A stretch of 64,000 nucleotides of DNA from Kitasatospora purpeofusca (GCF_000718025.1 NZ_JODS01000015.1:1-64000), one strand, 5' to 3'. Positions 23,013-31,767 are shown, counted from the stretch's first letter. Numbers and translations are program-made. Notes: generated by a model from the sequence alone, not told the origin.

Positions 23013-25432
23013 GCGACGGTCCCCGGCCCGGCGGCCCGCCAGGCGTCCCCCCGTACGTTGCCGGACCGGCAGCGGAGCCCGCCGAGGGCCCGGGATCGGC
23101 CCAGGGCGCCGTCGCACGGCAGCTCGCCGGGGCCGTCCGGCGGCTTCAGCACACCGTGGAGCGGATGCGCTCCGAGGAGGGCGCCCGTGCGGTGGTCGAC
23201 CTCGCCACCGGCATGCTCGCCGAGCGGCTGACCGTCTCGCCCGCGGAGGCCGCCGCCCGGTTGGCCGCGCTCGCCCGGGAGGCCGGAGTGCCGGTCGCCA
23301 CCCTGGCCGCCGACATCGTCGGACGGACGGACGAGGCGCCCGGGCGGGACGACAGGCCCCGACCGTCCGGGCCCCACACTGCGTCCGGGCCCGCCGTCCC
23401 GCCCGCGCCCGCCGTCCCTCCCGGACCCGTCGGGGCACCCGCCCCACCGGCCCCCGCCCGGGCGCTCGCCGCCGTCCCCGACCTCGCGGGCGCCGTCGAG
23501 GCCGTCCTCCGGCAGGGCGCCGCCCCCCTCGGCGCCCACGCCGTACTGGTCTGGCAACGCCTGCCCGGTGGCGGCCTCGCCCTCGCCGCCCAGGCCGGCC
23601 TGCCCCTGGCCGAGGCCGAGTCCTGGAGCCGGGTTCCCCCCGGCGTCGACACCCCCGCCCGGCAGGCCGTCACCGGCGGCGAGGACCGCTGGCCCGACGC
23701 ACCGGCGCCGACCGGACCCGTCGCCGGGGGAGCCGGCACCCCCCGGGCCGTCCTCCCGCTGCTCGCCGACGGCCGCCGCCTCGGCGCCCTCGAAGTGCTC
23801 TGGCCCGGCCCCGCGCCCGTCCTCGGCCCGCCGCAGCGCCGCCGGCTCCGCGCCCTCGCCGACCTCTGCGCCACCGTCCTCGGCCACCCCGAGCCCCCCG
23901 TGCCGCCCGACCGGGAGGCCGACCTGCTCGACGGCCTGCTCGACCCGGCCATGCTGCTCGCACCCGTCCTGCGGGACGGCCGGGCCGTGGACTTCACCGT
24001 CCTGCGCACCAACCGGCTGTTCCGGGACCCGCTCGGCCGCCCCCGGGCCGGCCTGGACGGCACCTCCCTCCTGGAGACCTACCCGATGGCCTGCGCCACC
24101 GGCCTGCTGGAACCGCTGCTCCGGGCGCACGAGACCGGCGAACCCCGGACCGACGACCGTCTGCGCCTGGTCTTCCAGGGCGGCGGGATCGCGGTACCCG
24201 CCGTGCTGCGGATCGCCGTCGCCCCGCTCGGCCCGCACCTCCTGCTCAGCTGGCAGCGCGACACCGACCGGTCCGGCGAGCCCGAGCAGACCGATCTGCT
24301 GCGCCAGGCCCAACGCCTGGCCCGGGTGGCCGGGTTCGAGGAACAGCCGGGCAGCGGCCGGATCCTCTGGAGCGAGGGCCTGAGCGAGCTGTTCGGCCTG
24401 CCGCCGGAGTCCGCGGTGCCCCTCGCCCGGCTCTCCCGGCACGTCCACCTCGACGACGGGCCCGCCGTCCGCCGACTCGTGGACACCGTCCAGCACCGCC
24501 TGCGCACCGCCTCCGCGGTGTTCCGGCTGGTCCGCCCGGACGGCTCCCAGCGCTACACCCGGGTGATCGCCGAACCGGTCCTGGACGAGGAGGGCCGCCT
24601 CGCCGCGATCCGCGGCGCCTACCACGACGTGTCCGCCCAGCACTGGACCGAGGTCGCCCTCGGCGCCACCCGGGCCAGGCTGGCGGACAGCGAGCAGGAG
24701 ACGGCCGAGCGCGAGCAGCTGGCGCTCCGCCTCCAGCAGGCGATCCTGCCCGCGGCGCCCCCGCCGCTCGGTGCCCCCGGACTGCGCGCCGCCGTCCGCT
24801 ACCGGCCCGCCGCCAAACGCGAACGGGTCGGCGGCGACTGGTACGACGTCATGGTGCTGCCCGACCGCCAGGTGCTGCTCGCGGTCGGCGACGTGGCCGG
24901 GCACGGGGTCGGCGCGGCCACCGGCATGGTCGCGCTCCGGCACGCGCTGCGCGGTCTGGCCGTCACCGGCGCCGGTCCGGGCCGGCTGCTGGAGTGGGCC
25001 AACATCGTGGCCCTGCGCGAACCGGAGCAGGTGACCGCCACCGCCGTCTGCGTGCTGCTCGTGCCGGACGACGGTTCGCTGCGCTGGGCCCGGGCCGGCC
25101 ACCTCCCGCCGATCAGACTGGCCCCCGGCGGCGCCGAGGTGCTGCCGCTGCCGCACGGTGTGCTGCTCGGGGCGCTGGCGGACGCCGAGTACGAGGAGTA
25201 CACGGCCCGGCTCGTCCCGGGCGACGTGCTGCTCCTCTACACCGACGGCCTGGTCGAGCGCCGGGACCGCCCGGTCGAGGAGTCGGTGGACCAGCTGATC
25301 CGGGCTGCGGGCCCGCCCGGGCCCGATCTGGAGCGGTACCTGGACCTGCTGCTGGAGCTGAGCCCGGCCGACACCGACGACGACACCTGCCTGGTCGCCG
25401 TCCGCATCGAGCGGGCGGAGCCGCCCGGGTGA
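23009..25432 (+). CDS. ANTAR-GAF-PAS-PP2C (SpoIIE-type) phosphatase
   Basis: 807 residues, cytosolic. Domains: an N-terminal ANTAR-like helical segment (about 35-105, RLQHTVERMRSEEGARAVVD, ATGMLAERLTVSPAEAAARL), a Pro/Ala linker, a GAF domain (about 150-290), a PAS-like region (about 305-420), a PAS (about 440-550, ILWSEGLSELFGLPPES), and a C-terminal SpoIIE/PP2C phosphatase (about 580-800) with the metal-binding motifs RVGGDWYD, VGDVAGHGV, YTDGLVERR and DTDDDTCLV. Such enzymes dephosphorylate STAS antagonists and so activate SigB-type sigma factors. Four-base overlap with the hybrid kinase shows joint translation, pointing to one pathway. Confidence 0.93.
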   Translation: MSDGPRPGGPPGVPPYVAGPAAEPAEGPGSAQGAVARQLAGAVRRLQHTVERMRSEEGARAVVDLATGMLAERLTVSPAEAAARLAALAREAGVPVATLAADIVGRTDEAPGRDDRPRPSGPHTASGPAVPPAPAVPPGPVGAPAPPAPARALAAVPDLAGAVEAVLRQGAAPLGAHAVLVWQRLPGGGLALAAQAGLPLAEAESWSRVPPGVDTPARQAVTGGEDRWPDAPAPTGPVAGGAGTPRAVLPLLADGRRLGALEVLWPGPAPVLGPPQRRRLRALADLCATVLGHPEPPVPPDREADLLDGLLDPAMLLAPVLRDGRAVDFTVLRTNRLFRDPLGRPRAGLDGTSLLETYPMACATGLLEPLLRAHETGEPRTDDRLRLVFQGGGIAVPAVLRIAVAPLGPHLLLSWQRDTDRSGEPEQTDLLRQAQRLARVAGFEEQPGSGRILWSEGLSELFGLPPESAVPLARLSRHVHLDDGPAVRRLVDTVQHRLRTASAVFRLVRPDGSQRYTRVIAEPVLDEEGRLAAIRGAYHDVSAQHWTEVALGATRARLADSEQETAEREQLALRLQQAILPAAPPPLGAPGLRAAVRYRPAAKRERVGGDWYDVMVLPDRQVLLAVGDVAGHGVGAATGMVALRHALRGLAVTGAGPGRLLEWANIVALREPEQVTATAVCVLLVPDDGSLRWARAGHLPPIRLAPGGAEVLPLPHGVLLGALADAEYEEYTARLVPGDVLLLYTDGLVERRDRPVEESVDQLIRAAGPPGPDLERYLDLLLELSPADTDDDTCLVAVRIERAEPPG

Positions 25433-25441
25433 CCAGGCCGG

Positions 25442-25517
25442 CCCGTGCCCGCCCTGCACGCCCGAGCCCGCCCTGCACGCCCGAGCCCGCCCTGCATGCC
25501 CGTGCCCGCCTTGCATG
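25442..25517. repeat. Four tandem 19-bp repeats after the phosphatase gene
   Basis: Units at 25442-25460, 25461-25479, 25480-25498 and 25499-25517, of the form CCCG(A/T)GCCCGCC(C/T)TGCA(C/T)G. The array begins 10 bases after the stop codon of the phosphatase gene. Confidence 0.92.
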
Positions 25518-25677
25518 CATTGCACGCATTGACGACAGATCATGCGTGCCCCGCACACCCTCCGGCGCCGTGCGGGCCTAGGGTCGGTGGCCGGAGATCG
25601 TCGGGGCCGCCGCGCACGCGGGGGATGTGCGGGCCCGGCGATCTCCCACGACACAGGCACCACGAAGGAGAACAACC

Positions 25678-26451
25678 ATGTCGAACCGCAGGACCGTCGC
25701 GGTGGTCGGCGCGACCGGGCGTCTGGGCGAGCACGTCGTCCGCGTGCTGGCGGAACGCGGCCACGAGGTCGTGGCGATCTCGCGCTCGGCGGGCGTCGAC
25801 ATCGTCACGGGCGAGGGCCTCGACCAGGCGCTGACCGGGGTCGATGTCGTCATCGACACCTCCGGCACCCCCTCCGCGGACGAGACGGTGGCGACGGAGT
25901 TCTTCACCGCCGCCGCCGCCAACCTGCACGCGGCGGGCGCCCGCGCCGGGGTGGAGCTGATCGTCTCGGTGTCCATCCTCGGCATCGACGCGTCGACCGG
26001 CGGCTACTACCGCGCCAAGGTCGCCCACGAGAAGGCCCTGACGGCCGGTCCGGTGCCGGTCCGGATCCTGCGCGCCGCGCAGTTCCACGAGTTCGTCGAG
26101 CCGCTGGTCAGCTGGGGCCGCCAGGGCGACACCGTGCGGGTCCCGTTGATGCGCACCCAGCTCGTCGCGGCCGCGGCGGTGGCCGAGGCGCTCGTCGACC
26201 TCGCCGAGGGCCCCGCGCCCGAGCCGGGCACCACGGCGGCGCCGTTCCCCGAGATCGCCGGCCCGCGCGAGGAGAACCTCGCCAAGGCGGCCGAGCTCGT
26301 CTACGCCGCCCGCGGCGAGGACGTCACCGTCGTCGAGGTCAGCGAGGAGGGCACCCCCGACCGCGAACTCCTGGAGAACGGCGCGTTCGTCGCCGGTCCC
26401 GCCACCACGCTCGCCGGCCCGACGCTGGAGGAGTGGCTGGCGCAGGCCTGA
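25678..26451 (+). CDS. Atypical SDR / NmrA-like NAD(P)H-binding protein
   Basis: 257 residues. The ATG at 25678 follows AAGGAG at 25665. The N-terminus VAVVGATGRLGEHVVRVLAE is the GxxGxxG Rossmann motif of atypical SDRs; later SILGID and YYRAKVAHE resemble the divergent active-site region, and the C-terminal half has ILRAAQFHEFVE as in NmrA-like quinone or NADPH sensors. No complete YxxxK catalytic site is certain. It neighbours an HxlR regulator and a nitroreductase, so a role in handling electrophiles or redox stress is reasonable. Confidence 0.9.
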   Translation: MSNRRTVAVVGATGRLGEHVVRVLAERGHEVVAISRSAGVDIVTGEGLDQALTGVDVVIDTSGTPSADETVATEFFTAAAANLHAAGARAGVELIVSVSILGIDASTGGYYRAKVAHEKALTAGPVPVRILRAAQFHEFVEPLVSWGRQGDTVRVPLMRTQLVAAAAVAEALVDLAEGPAPEPGTTAAPFPEIAGPREENLAKAAELVYAARGEDVTVVEVSEEGTPDRELLENGAFVAGPATTLAGPTLEEWLAQA

Positions 26452-26472
26452 CCGCCGCCGCCCGCCCGGCCG

Positions 26473-26868
26473 TCAGGGGGCGGCCTCCCGGTCGGCCGGG
26501 CGGGCGGAGCGGGCCCGCTCGATGTCGTTGATGTGGGCCTCCGTCCACTCGCGGAGGGCGCTGATCGGTCCGGCGAGGCTGCGCCCCAGCTCGGTGAGCC
26601 CGTACTCGACGCGGGGCGGCACGGTCGGGTGCACAGTGCGGGTGACGAACCCGTCGGTCTCGAGCAGCCGCAGGGTCTGGGTGAGCATCTTCTGCGACAC
26701 CCCCTCGATGCGCCGAGACAGCTCGGTGTAGCGGAGGGTGCCGTCGAGCAGGCTGTCGACGATCAGGACGGTCCACTTGCCGGCGATGTGGTCGAGGACC
26801 TGGCGGGTCGGGCACTTCGCGGAGTAGACGTCGGCCGGGAGGCCGGAGGTTGCCACGGTGGTCTTCAC
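26473..26868 (-). CDS. HxlR-family transcriptional regulator with N-terminal Cys
   Basis: 131 residues from the GTG at 26868. The winged helix is complete: CPTRQVLDHIAGKWTVLIVD, YTELSRRIEGVSQKMLTQTL, RLLETDGFVTRTVHPTVPPR and VEYGLTELGRSLAGPI. The only Cys is near residue 20, just before the first helix, the position used for redox sensing in YodB/QorR/HypR-type members. It is divergent from the nitroreductase gene and likely represses both from the shared 68-bp gap. Confidence 0.92.
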   Translation of the reverse strand: MKTTVATSGLPADVYSAKCPTRQVLDHIAGKWTVLIVDSLLDGTLRYTELSRRIEGVSQKMLTQTLRLLETDGFVTRTVHPTVPPRVEYGLTELGRSLAGPISALREWTEAHINDIERARSARPADREAAP

Positions 26869-26872
26869 CCGG

Positions 26873-26923
26873 GGAGAGTAACGCACTTTCAGGTGCCTTC
26901 TTCCCAAAAGAGAGTGACTCTCC
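26873..26923. promoter_or_regulatory. Candidate HxlR operator region
   Basis: GGAGAGT (26873-26879) and its complement ACTCTCC (26917-26923) flank the divergent promoters; a compact palindrome AGAGTGACTCT lies at 26911-26921. The arrangement suits a dimeric winged-helix regulator controlling both genes. Confidence 0.45.
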
Positions 26924-26936
26924 GAGAGTTGTCGGC

Positions 26937-27608
26937 ATGACGAACCACGCGATGTCCGTTGCCGAAGCGATCCGCACCCGCCGCACCGTCCGCCACTACC
27001 GGCCCGACCCGGTCTCCCCGCAGCTCCTCGACACCCTGCTCGACCTGGCGGTGGAGGCCCCCACCAGCTGGAACCTCCAGGACCGCTCGATCGTGGTGGT
27101 GTCCGGCGAGGAGGGCCGGGCGGGTCTGGCCTGGGCCACGGGGGGCCAGCCCCAGCCGACCGAGGCGCCGGTGGTGCTGGTCTTCGTCGCCGAGCCGCAG
27201 GCGTGGCGGGAGGACCGCAGCGACGTCTACCGGCAGGCGCGGGAGAACGGGGCATGGAGCGAGGAGTTCGTCGAGATGTTCTCGGCCGCCTCGCAGGAGT
27301 TCCAGGAGGGCCTCGAACGGCGCGGCCTGCTCCGCGAGTACGCGGTGAAGGACGCGGTCATCGCCGCCTCCTTCGTGATGCTCGCGGCCACCTCGATGGG
27401 GCTGGCGACCTCGCCGATGAACGGCTGGGACGAGGAGAAGGTCAAGAAGGTGATCGGGATCGAGGACCGCGAGGACCTCGCCATCGCCCTGCTGGTCTCG
27501 GTCGGCCACCCCGCCGGCACCCGCCGCCACCCGGGCCGCCGCCCCCGGCGGCGCGTGGTCTTCGACGGGACGTACGGGACCGGCATCGCCTCGCCCCTGC
27601 CGCGTTAG
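26937..27608 (+). CDS. Nitroreductase family protein
   Basis: 223 residues, FMN-dependent oxidoreductase fold. It starts SVAEAIRTRRTVRHYRPDPV, the usual FMN-phosphate-binding opening with paired Arg, then LLDLAVEAPTSWNLQDRSIV. The C-terminal half has AASFVMLAATSMGLATSPMNGWDEEKV, equivalent to the second FMN segment. The end is Arg-rich (RRHPGRRPRRR). Likely substrates are quinones, nitro compounds or other electrophiles. Divergent from the HxlR gene. Confidence 0.92.
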   Translation: MTNHAMSVAEAIRTRRTVRHYRPDPVSPQLLDTLLDLAVEAPTSWNLQDRSIVVVSGEEGRAGLAWATGGQPQPTEAPVVLVFVAEPQAWREDRSDVYRQARENGAWSEEFVEMFSAASQEFQEGLERRGLLREYAVKDAVIAASFVMLAATSMGLATSPMNGWDEEKVKKVIGIEDREDLAIALLVSVGHPAGTRRHPGRRPRRRVVFDGTYGTGIASPLPR

Positions 27609-27684
27609 GCCCGGTCGCGGCCGGGTAGGCGCGACTCGCTGGAGGGGATCGGGCGCTGCGGGGGCGGACGGAAAGGACGCCGTC

Positions 27685-28251
27685 ATGTTGTTGTTCGGAC
27701 TCCTCCTGGTCGCTGTGACCGGGGCCTTCACCGGCCTGCTGATCGCCGGCAACCTCTCCGGCGGGCCGGAGTACCAGGTGGTCCTTCTGGGCCACGATCT
27801 GGTGACGTTGAACAGTCTCGGGATCTTCCTCGCCGGGCTGGCACTCGCGCTGCTCTTCTGTCTCGGCCTCGTGCTGGCCCGCGCGGGCCGGTCGGCCCGC
27901 AGGGCCCGGGTCGCCGAGGTCGCCGGAGCGACCGGAGCGACCGGAGCGACCGGGACGACGGGGCACGGCCACCGCGCCGCGTCCGCCCAGGACCGCCCGG
28001 ACCCGCGGGACCTGAACGAGCGGGACCCGCACGAGCGGCCCGAGGAACGGCTCATGGAACGCCGGATCGCGGACGACCGGATCGCCGACGAACCGGCCTC
28101 CCGGGGACCGGTCGCCGTCGCTCCGGTGGCGACCGGCGGACCGGTCGCCGAACCCGCCGGGGAACGGGCCGAGGAGCAGGGCGGCCGGTTCGGAGGAAGC
28201 CCGTCGGATTCCTCCGGCGGGGAGCGGCAGCCCCACCTGCCGGGCCACTGA
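27685..28251 (+). CDS. Small two-helix membrane protein with long hydrophilic tail
   Basis: 188 residues. Two hydrophobic segments (about 1-22 and 46-66) form a LapA-like hairpin. An Arg-rich stop-transfer RAGRSARRARV follows, then about 115 residues of charged, low-complexity cytoplasmic tail containing GATGATGATG and acidic/Arg-rich segments. The ATG at 27685 follows GGAAAGG. Family not recognised with certainty; role unknown. Confidence 0.75.
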   Translation: MLLFGLLLVAVTGAFTGLLIAGNLSGGPEYQVVLLGHDLVTLNSLGIFLAGLALALLFCLGLVLARAGRSARRARVAEVAGATGATGATGTTGHGHRAASAQDRPDPRDLNERDPHERPEERLMERRIADDRIADEPASRGPVAVAPVATGGPVAEPAGERAEEQGGRFGGSPSDSSGGERQPHLPGH

Positions 28252-28275
28252 CCGGTCACCCGCCGGGGACGGGGG

Positions 28276-28303
28276 TTGGCAGGTCGGCGAGTTTCGGTAA
28301 GAT
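28276..28303 (+). promoter_or_regulatory. Housekeeping-type promoter of the GNAT gene
   Basis: TTGGCA (28276-28281), 16 bases, TAAGAT (28298-28303) in a locally AT-rich stretch, 36 bp before the ATG at 28339. Confidence 0.55.
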
Positions 28304-28338
28304 GTGAAATCCGATAATGACTATTACGGGGGTCGAGG

Positions 28339-29010
28339 ATGGGCGAGTCCGTCATCAGCGGGCTGGTGCGGAGCTGGGTCGGGGGCTGGGTGGTCTCGCG
28401 CGGGGCGGCCGAGCCGGTGGACGAGCCGTGGGGCTGGACGGTCGACGTCGGCCAGTCGGCGCAGGTCGCGCGGCACGTGCTGCCGGAGCCGACCGAGCCC
28501 GACGTCCGCAAGCTGGTGGCGGCCACCACCGCGCCGGGGACCTGGCTGAAGGTGTTCACCGACGACGACACCGTCCGGCCCTGGCTCGGGCCGGGCTGGC
28601 GCTTCGACGTCCCCGGGTACCTGATGACCGTGCCGCTCGCCGCCGGAGGCCCGGTCGTACCGGCCGGGTACACCCTCACCACCTGGGAGCGCGGCGGTGT
28701 GGTCCGGGCGCTGGTCCGGACCGGGGCCGGGCACTTCGCCGCGCGCGGCCAGCTCGGGCTGGCCGGGGTCGTCGCCGTGGCCGACCAGATCGAGACCGCG
28801 CCCGCGCACCGCCGCCGGGGCCTGGGCTCGGTGGTGATGCGGGCCCTGGAGGACGCCGGGCACCGCAGCGGCGCCGAGACCGGGTTCCTGGTGGCCACCC
28901 CCGAGGGGAAGGCGCTCTACAGCACCCTCGGCTGGACGCTCCGCGCCACCATGGCGAGCCTCTACTACGCCCCGGACGCCCCGGAGCCGGCGGAGTCCGC
29001 CGCCGTGTGA
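28339..29010 (+). CDS. GNAT-family N-acetyltransferase
   Basis: 223 residues. The acetyl-CoA-binding part is C-terminal: VAVADQIETAPAHRRRGLGS gives the RRGLGS pyrophosphate loop (motif A), followed by VVMRALEDAGHRSGAETGFL and LYSTLGW. The N-terminal half is less conserved and may form a second, degenerate GNAT fold. The substrate is unknown. Confidence 0.9.
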   Translation: MGESVISGLVRSWVGGWVVSRGAAEPVDEPWGWTVDVGQSAQVARHVLPEPTEPDVRKLVAATTAPGTWLKVFTDDDTVRPWLGPGWRFDVPGYLMTVPLAAGGPVVPAGYTLTTWERGGVVRALVRTGAGHFAARGQLGLAGVVAVADQIETAPAHRRRGLGSVVMRALEDAGHRSGAETGFLVATPEGKALYSTLGWTLRATMASLYYAPDAPEPAESAAV

Positions 29011-29047
29011 CCGATACTCCGCCGTGTGACCGATACTCCGGCGCGTG

Positions 29048-29091
29048 ACCGACGCCCGGCCCCGGACGGGTGTCCGGGGCCGGGCGTCGGT
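29048..29091. terminator. Perfect 19-bp bidirectional hairpin terminator
   Basis: Positions 29048-29066 pair exactly with 29073-29091 around the loop CGGGTG, between the GNAT gene (plus) and the bL37 gene (minus). Just before it, the 18-bp sequence CGTGTGACCGATACTCCG is repeated directly near 29006-29041. Confidence 0.85.
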
Positions 29092-29125
29092 TCGGTGCCG
29101 GGCGGGCACCGGCTTCAGCGCCGGT

Positions 29126-29200
29126 TCAGCACTGCGGCCGTTTGCCGTGGTTGGCACCCTTGCGACGGGCCTTCTTCTTGCGGCGACGCTTCGACGACAT
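29126..29200 (-). CDS. Ribosomal protein bL37 (24 residues)
   Basis: A 24-codon gene with a perfect AGGAGG five bases before the ATG at 29200. The product begins MSSKRRRKKKARRK and ends NHGKRPQC. This matches the very small actinobacterial large-subunit protein bL37, known from mycobacterial ribosomes, with its basic first half and conserved NHGKRP end. It would bind 23S rRNA. It is easily missed by gene finders. The open frame extends upstream to 29329 but without a ribosome binding site. Confidence 0.88.
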   Translation of the reverse strand: MSSKRRRKKKARRKGANHGKRPQC

Positions 29201-29332
29201 CGGGCCTCCTTGGTGGGTTGGCCCCCCGTCCAAGGTCTCACACGGAGGGCCCACCGTGGCAGCGCCGGTTGCTCCGATCGAGGGCGCGGCGGGCCGGTCG
29301 GCCCGGGCTTCGGTGCGGTGGACGGTCATCGG

Positions 29333-30733
29333 TCAGACCGCCTGCCAGAGCGCCGGGGTGTTCGGCGGCTCCCACCCGGCCTGCGCCTGGTGGCCCTGGA
29401 GGCAGCGGTAGGAAGCGCTGCCGTAGGTGACGGTGTCGCCGGCCTGGTAGACGGTGCCGGCGGCCCAGGTGCCGCCCGGGTTGCCGGGGCCCGGACCGGG
29501 GCCGGGACCGGGGCCGGGCCCCTGCCCGTCGGTCTTCAGCGTCAGCCCGTAGCCCTGCAGGATCGGGTTGACCGGCTGGTAGTACGTGGTGCCGCCCTGG
29601 GAGCAGTTCCCGGTGCCGCCCGAGGTCACGCCCTGGGCCTGGGTGCCCGAGATGAAGGAGCCGCCCGAGTCGCCCGGCTCCGCGCACACATTGGTCCGGG
29701 TGACGCCGGAGACGGTGCCCTCGGCGTAGGTGACGCTGGTGTTGTGCTGCTGGATCGTGCCGCAGTGCCAGCCGGTGGTGGAACCGGACCGGCAGACCGA
29801 GGCCCCGACCTGCTGCAGCACCGAGCCGGTCACCGCGCCGGACGCGCTGTTCACGTACGGGGTCGCGGTCCAACTGCTGTTGGTGGCCACCCAGGACATG
29901 TCGTTGCCGGGGAAGACCGAGGCCTGGAAGCTGCCCTGGGCGACCCGGTTGGCGCCGGTCGTGCTGGAGCCGGCCCGGCCGCAGTGGCCCGCGCTGACGA
30001 AGCCCTGGGTGGTCCCCCGGGTGATCGGGAAGCCGATCGAGCAGCGGCTGCTGCTGTCGATGTAGTAGGCGTCGCCGCCGCGGAGGTCGTAGAGCGGGCG
30101 CGGGGCCTCGGCCACCGTCTCCACCCGCACCGCCGCCCGGTCCACCCCGGCCCCGGCGACCAGCCGTTCGGCGGCGGCCCGGTCGGTGGCCTGCACCACG
30201 ACGGTGTTGGCGGCCACGTCGACGTAGCGCACCGGCGCGGCGAGCGCGTCCGCCCGTCCGGCGGCGTCGCGTGCGGCGGCCCGGTCGAGCGCGGCCAGCG
30301 CCCCGTCCAGGGCGGCGAGCGGACGGTCCACGAGCACCGGCCGGGCACCCGCCGCGCGGATCACGGCGAGGTCGGCGGTCCGGGTCGTGGCGACGGCCGG
30401 AGCGGCGTCGGGGCCCTCCAGCCAGGAGCCGGCCCAGCCGCCGCCGAGCGCCTGGGCGAGCGCGCCGGTCAGGGCGCCCGCCCTGGCCTCGGCGGCGATC
30501 CGGGTCCGGGCCTGACCGGCGGTCAGGCCGAGGTCGCGCTGCAAGGCCTCGATCAGCGCGGGCGCGGCGGCGGCGACACCGAGGTTCTCCGGCGCGGCGG
30601 AGGCGGCGGCCCGGGCGGCCGCGGCGGGAGCGGGGGTGGGGGAGGTGGCGCCGGCGGTGCCCTGGAGGGCGGTCAGACCCAGGGCGGCGGTGGCCAGGAC
30701 GGCACACGCGGCTCTGGCGGGTCGTCGGAGCAT
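29333..30733 (-). CDS. Streptogrisin-type S1 serine protease with C-terminal chitin-binding domain
   Basis: 466 residues, secreted preproenzyme. A signal peptide (about 1-29) is followed by an alpha-lytic-protease-type pro region (about 50-200, ALIEALQRDLGLTAGQARTR). The mature protease starts near DAYYIDSSSRCSIGF, with the triad in SAGHCG (His), GNDMSW (Asp) and EPGDSGGSF (Ser), and disulfide Cys pairs. A Gly-Pro repeat linker then leads to a CBM5/12-type domain (WAAGTVYQAGDTVTYGSASY to GWEPPNTPALW). The layout is that of streptogrisin C. The ATG at 30733 follows GGAGACCCCC. Confidence 0.95.
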   Translation of the reverse strand: MLRRPARAACAVLATAALGLTALQGTAGATSPTPAPAAAARAAASAAPENLGVAAAAPALIEALQRDLGLTAGQARTRIAAEARAGALTGALAQALGGGWAGSWLEGPDAAPAVATTRTADLAVIRAAGARPVLVDRPLAALDGALAALDRAAARDAAGRADALAAPVRYVDVAANTVVVQATDRAAAERLVAGAGVDRAAVRVETVAEAPRPLYDLRGGDAYYIDSSSRCSIGFPITRGTTQGFVSAGHCGRAGSSTTGANRVAQGSFQASVFPGNDMSWVATNSSWTATPYVNSASGAVTGSVLQQVGASVCRSGSTTGWHCGTIQQHNTSVTYAEGTVSGVTRTNVCAEPGDSGGSFISGTQAQGVTSGGTGNCSQGGTTYYQPVNPILQGYGLTLKTDGQGPGPGPGPGPGPGNPGGTWAAGTVYQAGDTVTYGSASYRCLQGHQAQAGWEPPNTPALWQAV

Positions 30734-30989
30734 GGGGGTCTCCTGCGGTCGCGGAGTGGGGGTCGCCGGAAACCGTAGGAGCCCCGTCCGCCCGCCGGGG
30801 AGATGTCACCCGGAGGTACCGCCCGGAGCTATCACCGCGCAGGTCGGGCGCTCGGTGGACGGCGGGAAGGCGCTCGGCGGTCGGTCGGTGGTCGCTCGGC
30901 CGCGTGGTACAGAACACCTTTCCGTGGACCGTTCCGTCAAGGCGGCCCCGCGCCCCGGCCTGCTGCCGCCCACTGCCGCCCGTCGCCGC

Positions 30990-31577
30990 TCAGCGCTGCT
31001 CGACGAGCCCCAGCAGCCAGAAGTTGGCGTACTGCCCGGCGGCCGTGGCCGTCGGGTCGGCGGGCCGCCCGTTCCGGCCCAGCCGGACCCGCACCTCGTC
31101 CAAGGACACCGAGGCGCCGCAGGAGTAACCGAGGGGCGCGTAGGTCTCGTCCGGTCCGCAGAGCACGGACACCACCCGTCGCGCGGCGGGGAAGCGCAGC
31201 ACGATCTGCTGGTGGTCGGCGTACGCGACCTCCAGACCGAGCGCCAGATGCGCCCCGCGGACCAGGTACCAGCCGCTGCCGGGCCGGTCCTGCCGCAGGA
31301 CCCCGGCCAGCGTCCGCAGCCGGCCCGCACCGAACCCGCCGGGCCGGGGGAACCCGCCGGGACCGCCCTGACCGGACGGCCCGCCGACGGCCCCGTAGCC
31401 GCCGAAGTCGTCGAACCCCCCGAACACGTCGAAGCCGCCGCCCGCTGCCGGTCCGTCCCCGCCCACCGGCCGCTCGGCCGCGGGGCCGCCGGGGTCCGGC
31501 GGTGTCCCGGGCGAGACCGCGGCCGTCGCGAGCACCGCGACGGCCGCCACCGCCGCCGCCACCCTCAGTCGCCGCAC
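30990..31577 (-). CDS. Exported or membrane-anchored protein of unknown function
   Basis: 195 residues from the GTG at 31577, with GAGGCGG about 6 bases upstream. It begins with an N-terminal hydrophobic segment (VRRLRVAAAVAAVAVLATAA), then a Gly/Phe-rich low-complexity stretch (FDVFGGFDDFGGYGAVGG), then a globular domain with two Cys (VSVLCGPDE and GYSCGASVSL). I do not recognise the family. The open frame continues upstream through the SARP gene, but that part is antisense-like. Confidence 0.65.
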   Translation of the reverse strand: MRRLRVAAAVAAVAVLATAAVSPGTPPDPGGPAAERPVGGDGPAAGGGFDVFGGFDDFGGYGAVGGPSGQGGPGGFPRPGGFGAGRLRTLAGVLRQDRPGSGWYLVRGAHLALGLEVAYADHQQIVLRFPAARRVVSVLCGPDETYAPLGYSCGASVSLDEVRVRLGRNGRPADPTATAAGQYANFWLLGLVEQR

Positions 31578-31767
31578 CGTCCCGCCTCTCCGCCCCGGCC
31601 GACGCCCGCCCGCACCACCGACGGACCATCCGACCACGCACCACCCCCGCCCGGTCGCCCGCCGTGCCGCCCCGCGGCCACGACCACCCGCGCGGGCGAC
31701 ACCGCCGACCGGCAGGCCCGCGAAGCCCGGCCGCGTGGTACGGCGAGGACGGCGCGCCGCGACAGCC

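Noticed and set aside
25442..25517. 19-bp repeats considered as a CRISPR array
   Set aside because: The units are directly adjacent with no spacers, so it is a simple tandem repeat.
22906..25581. An 891-codon plus-strand frame overlapping the phosphatase gene in another phase
   Set aside because: Arg/Pro-rich out-of-phase frame; the phosphatase frame has all expected motifs.
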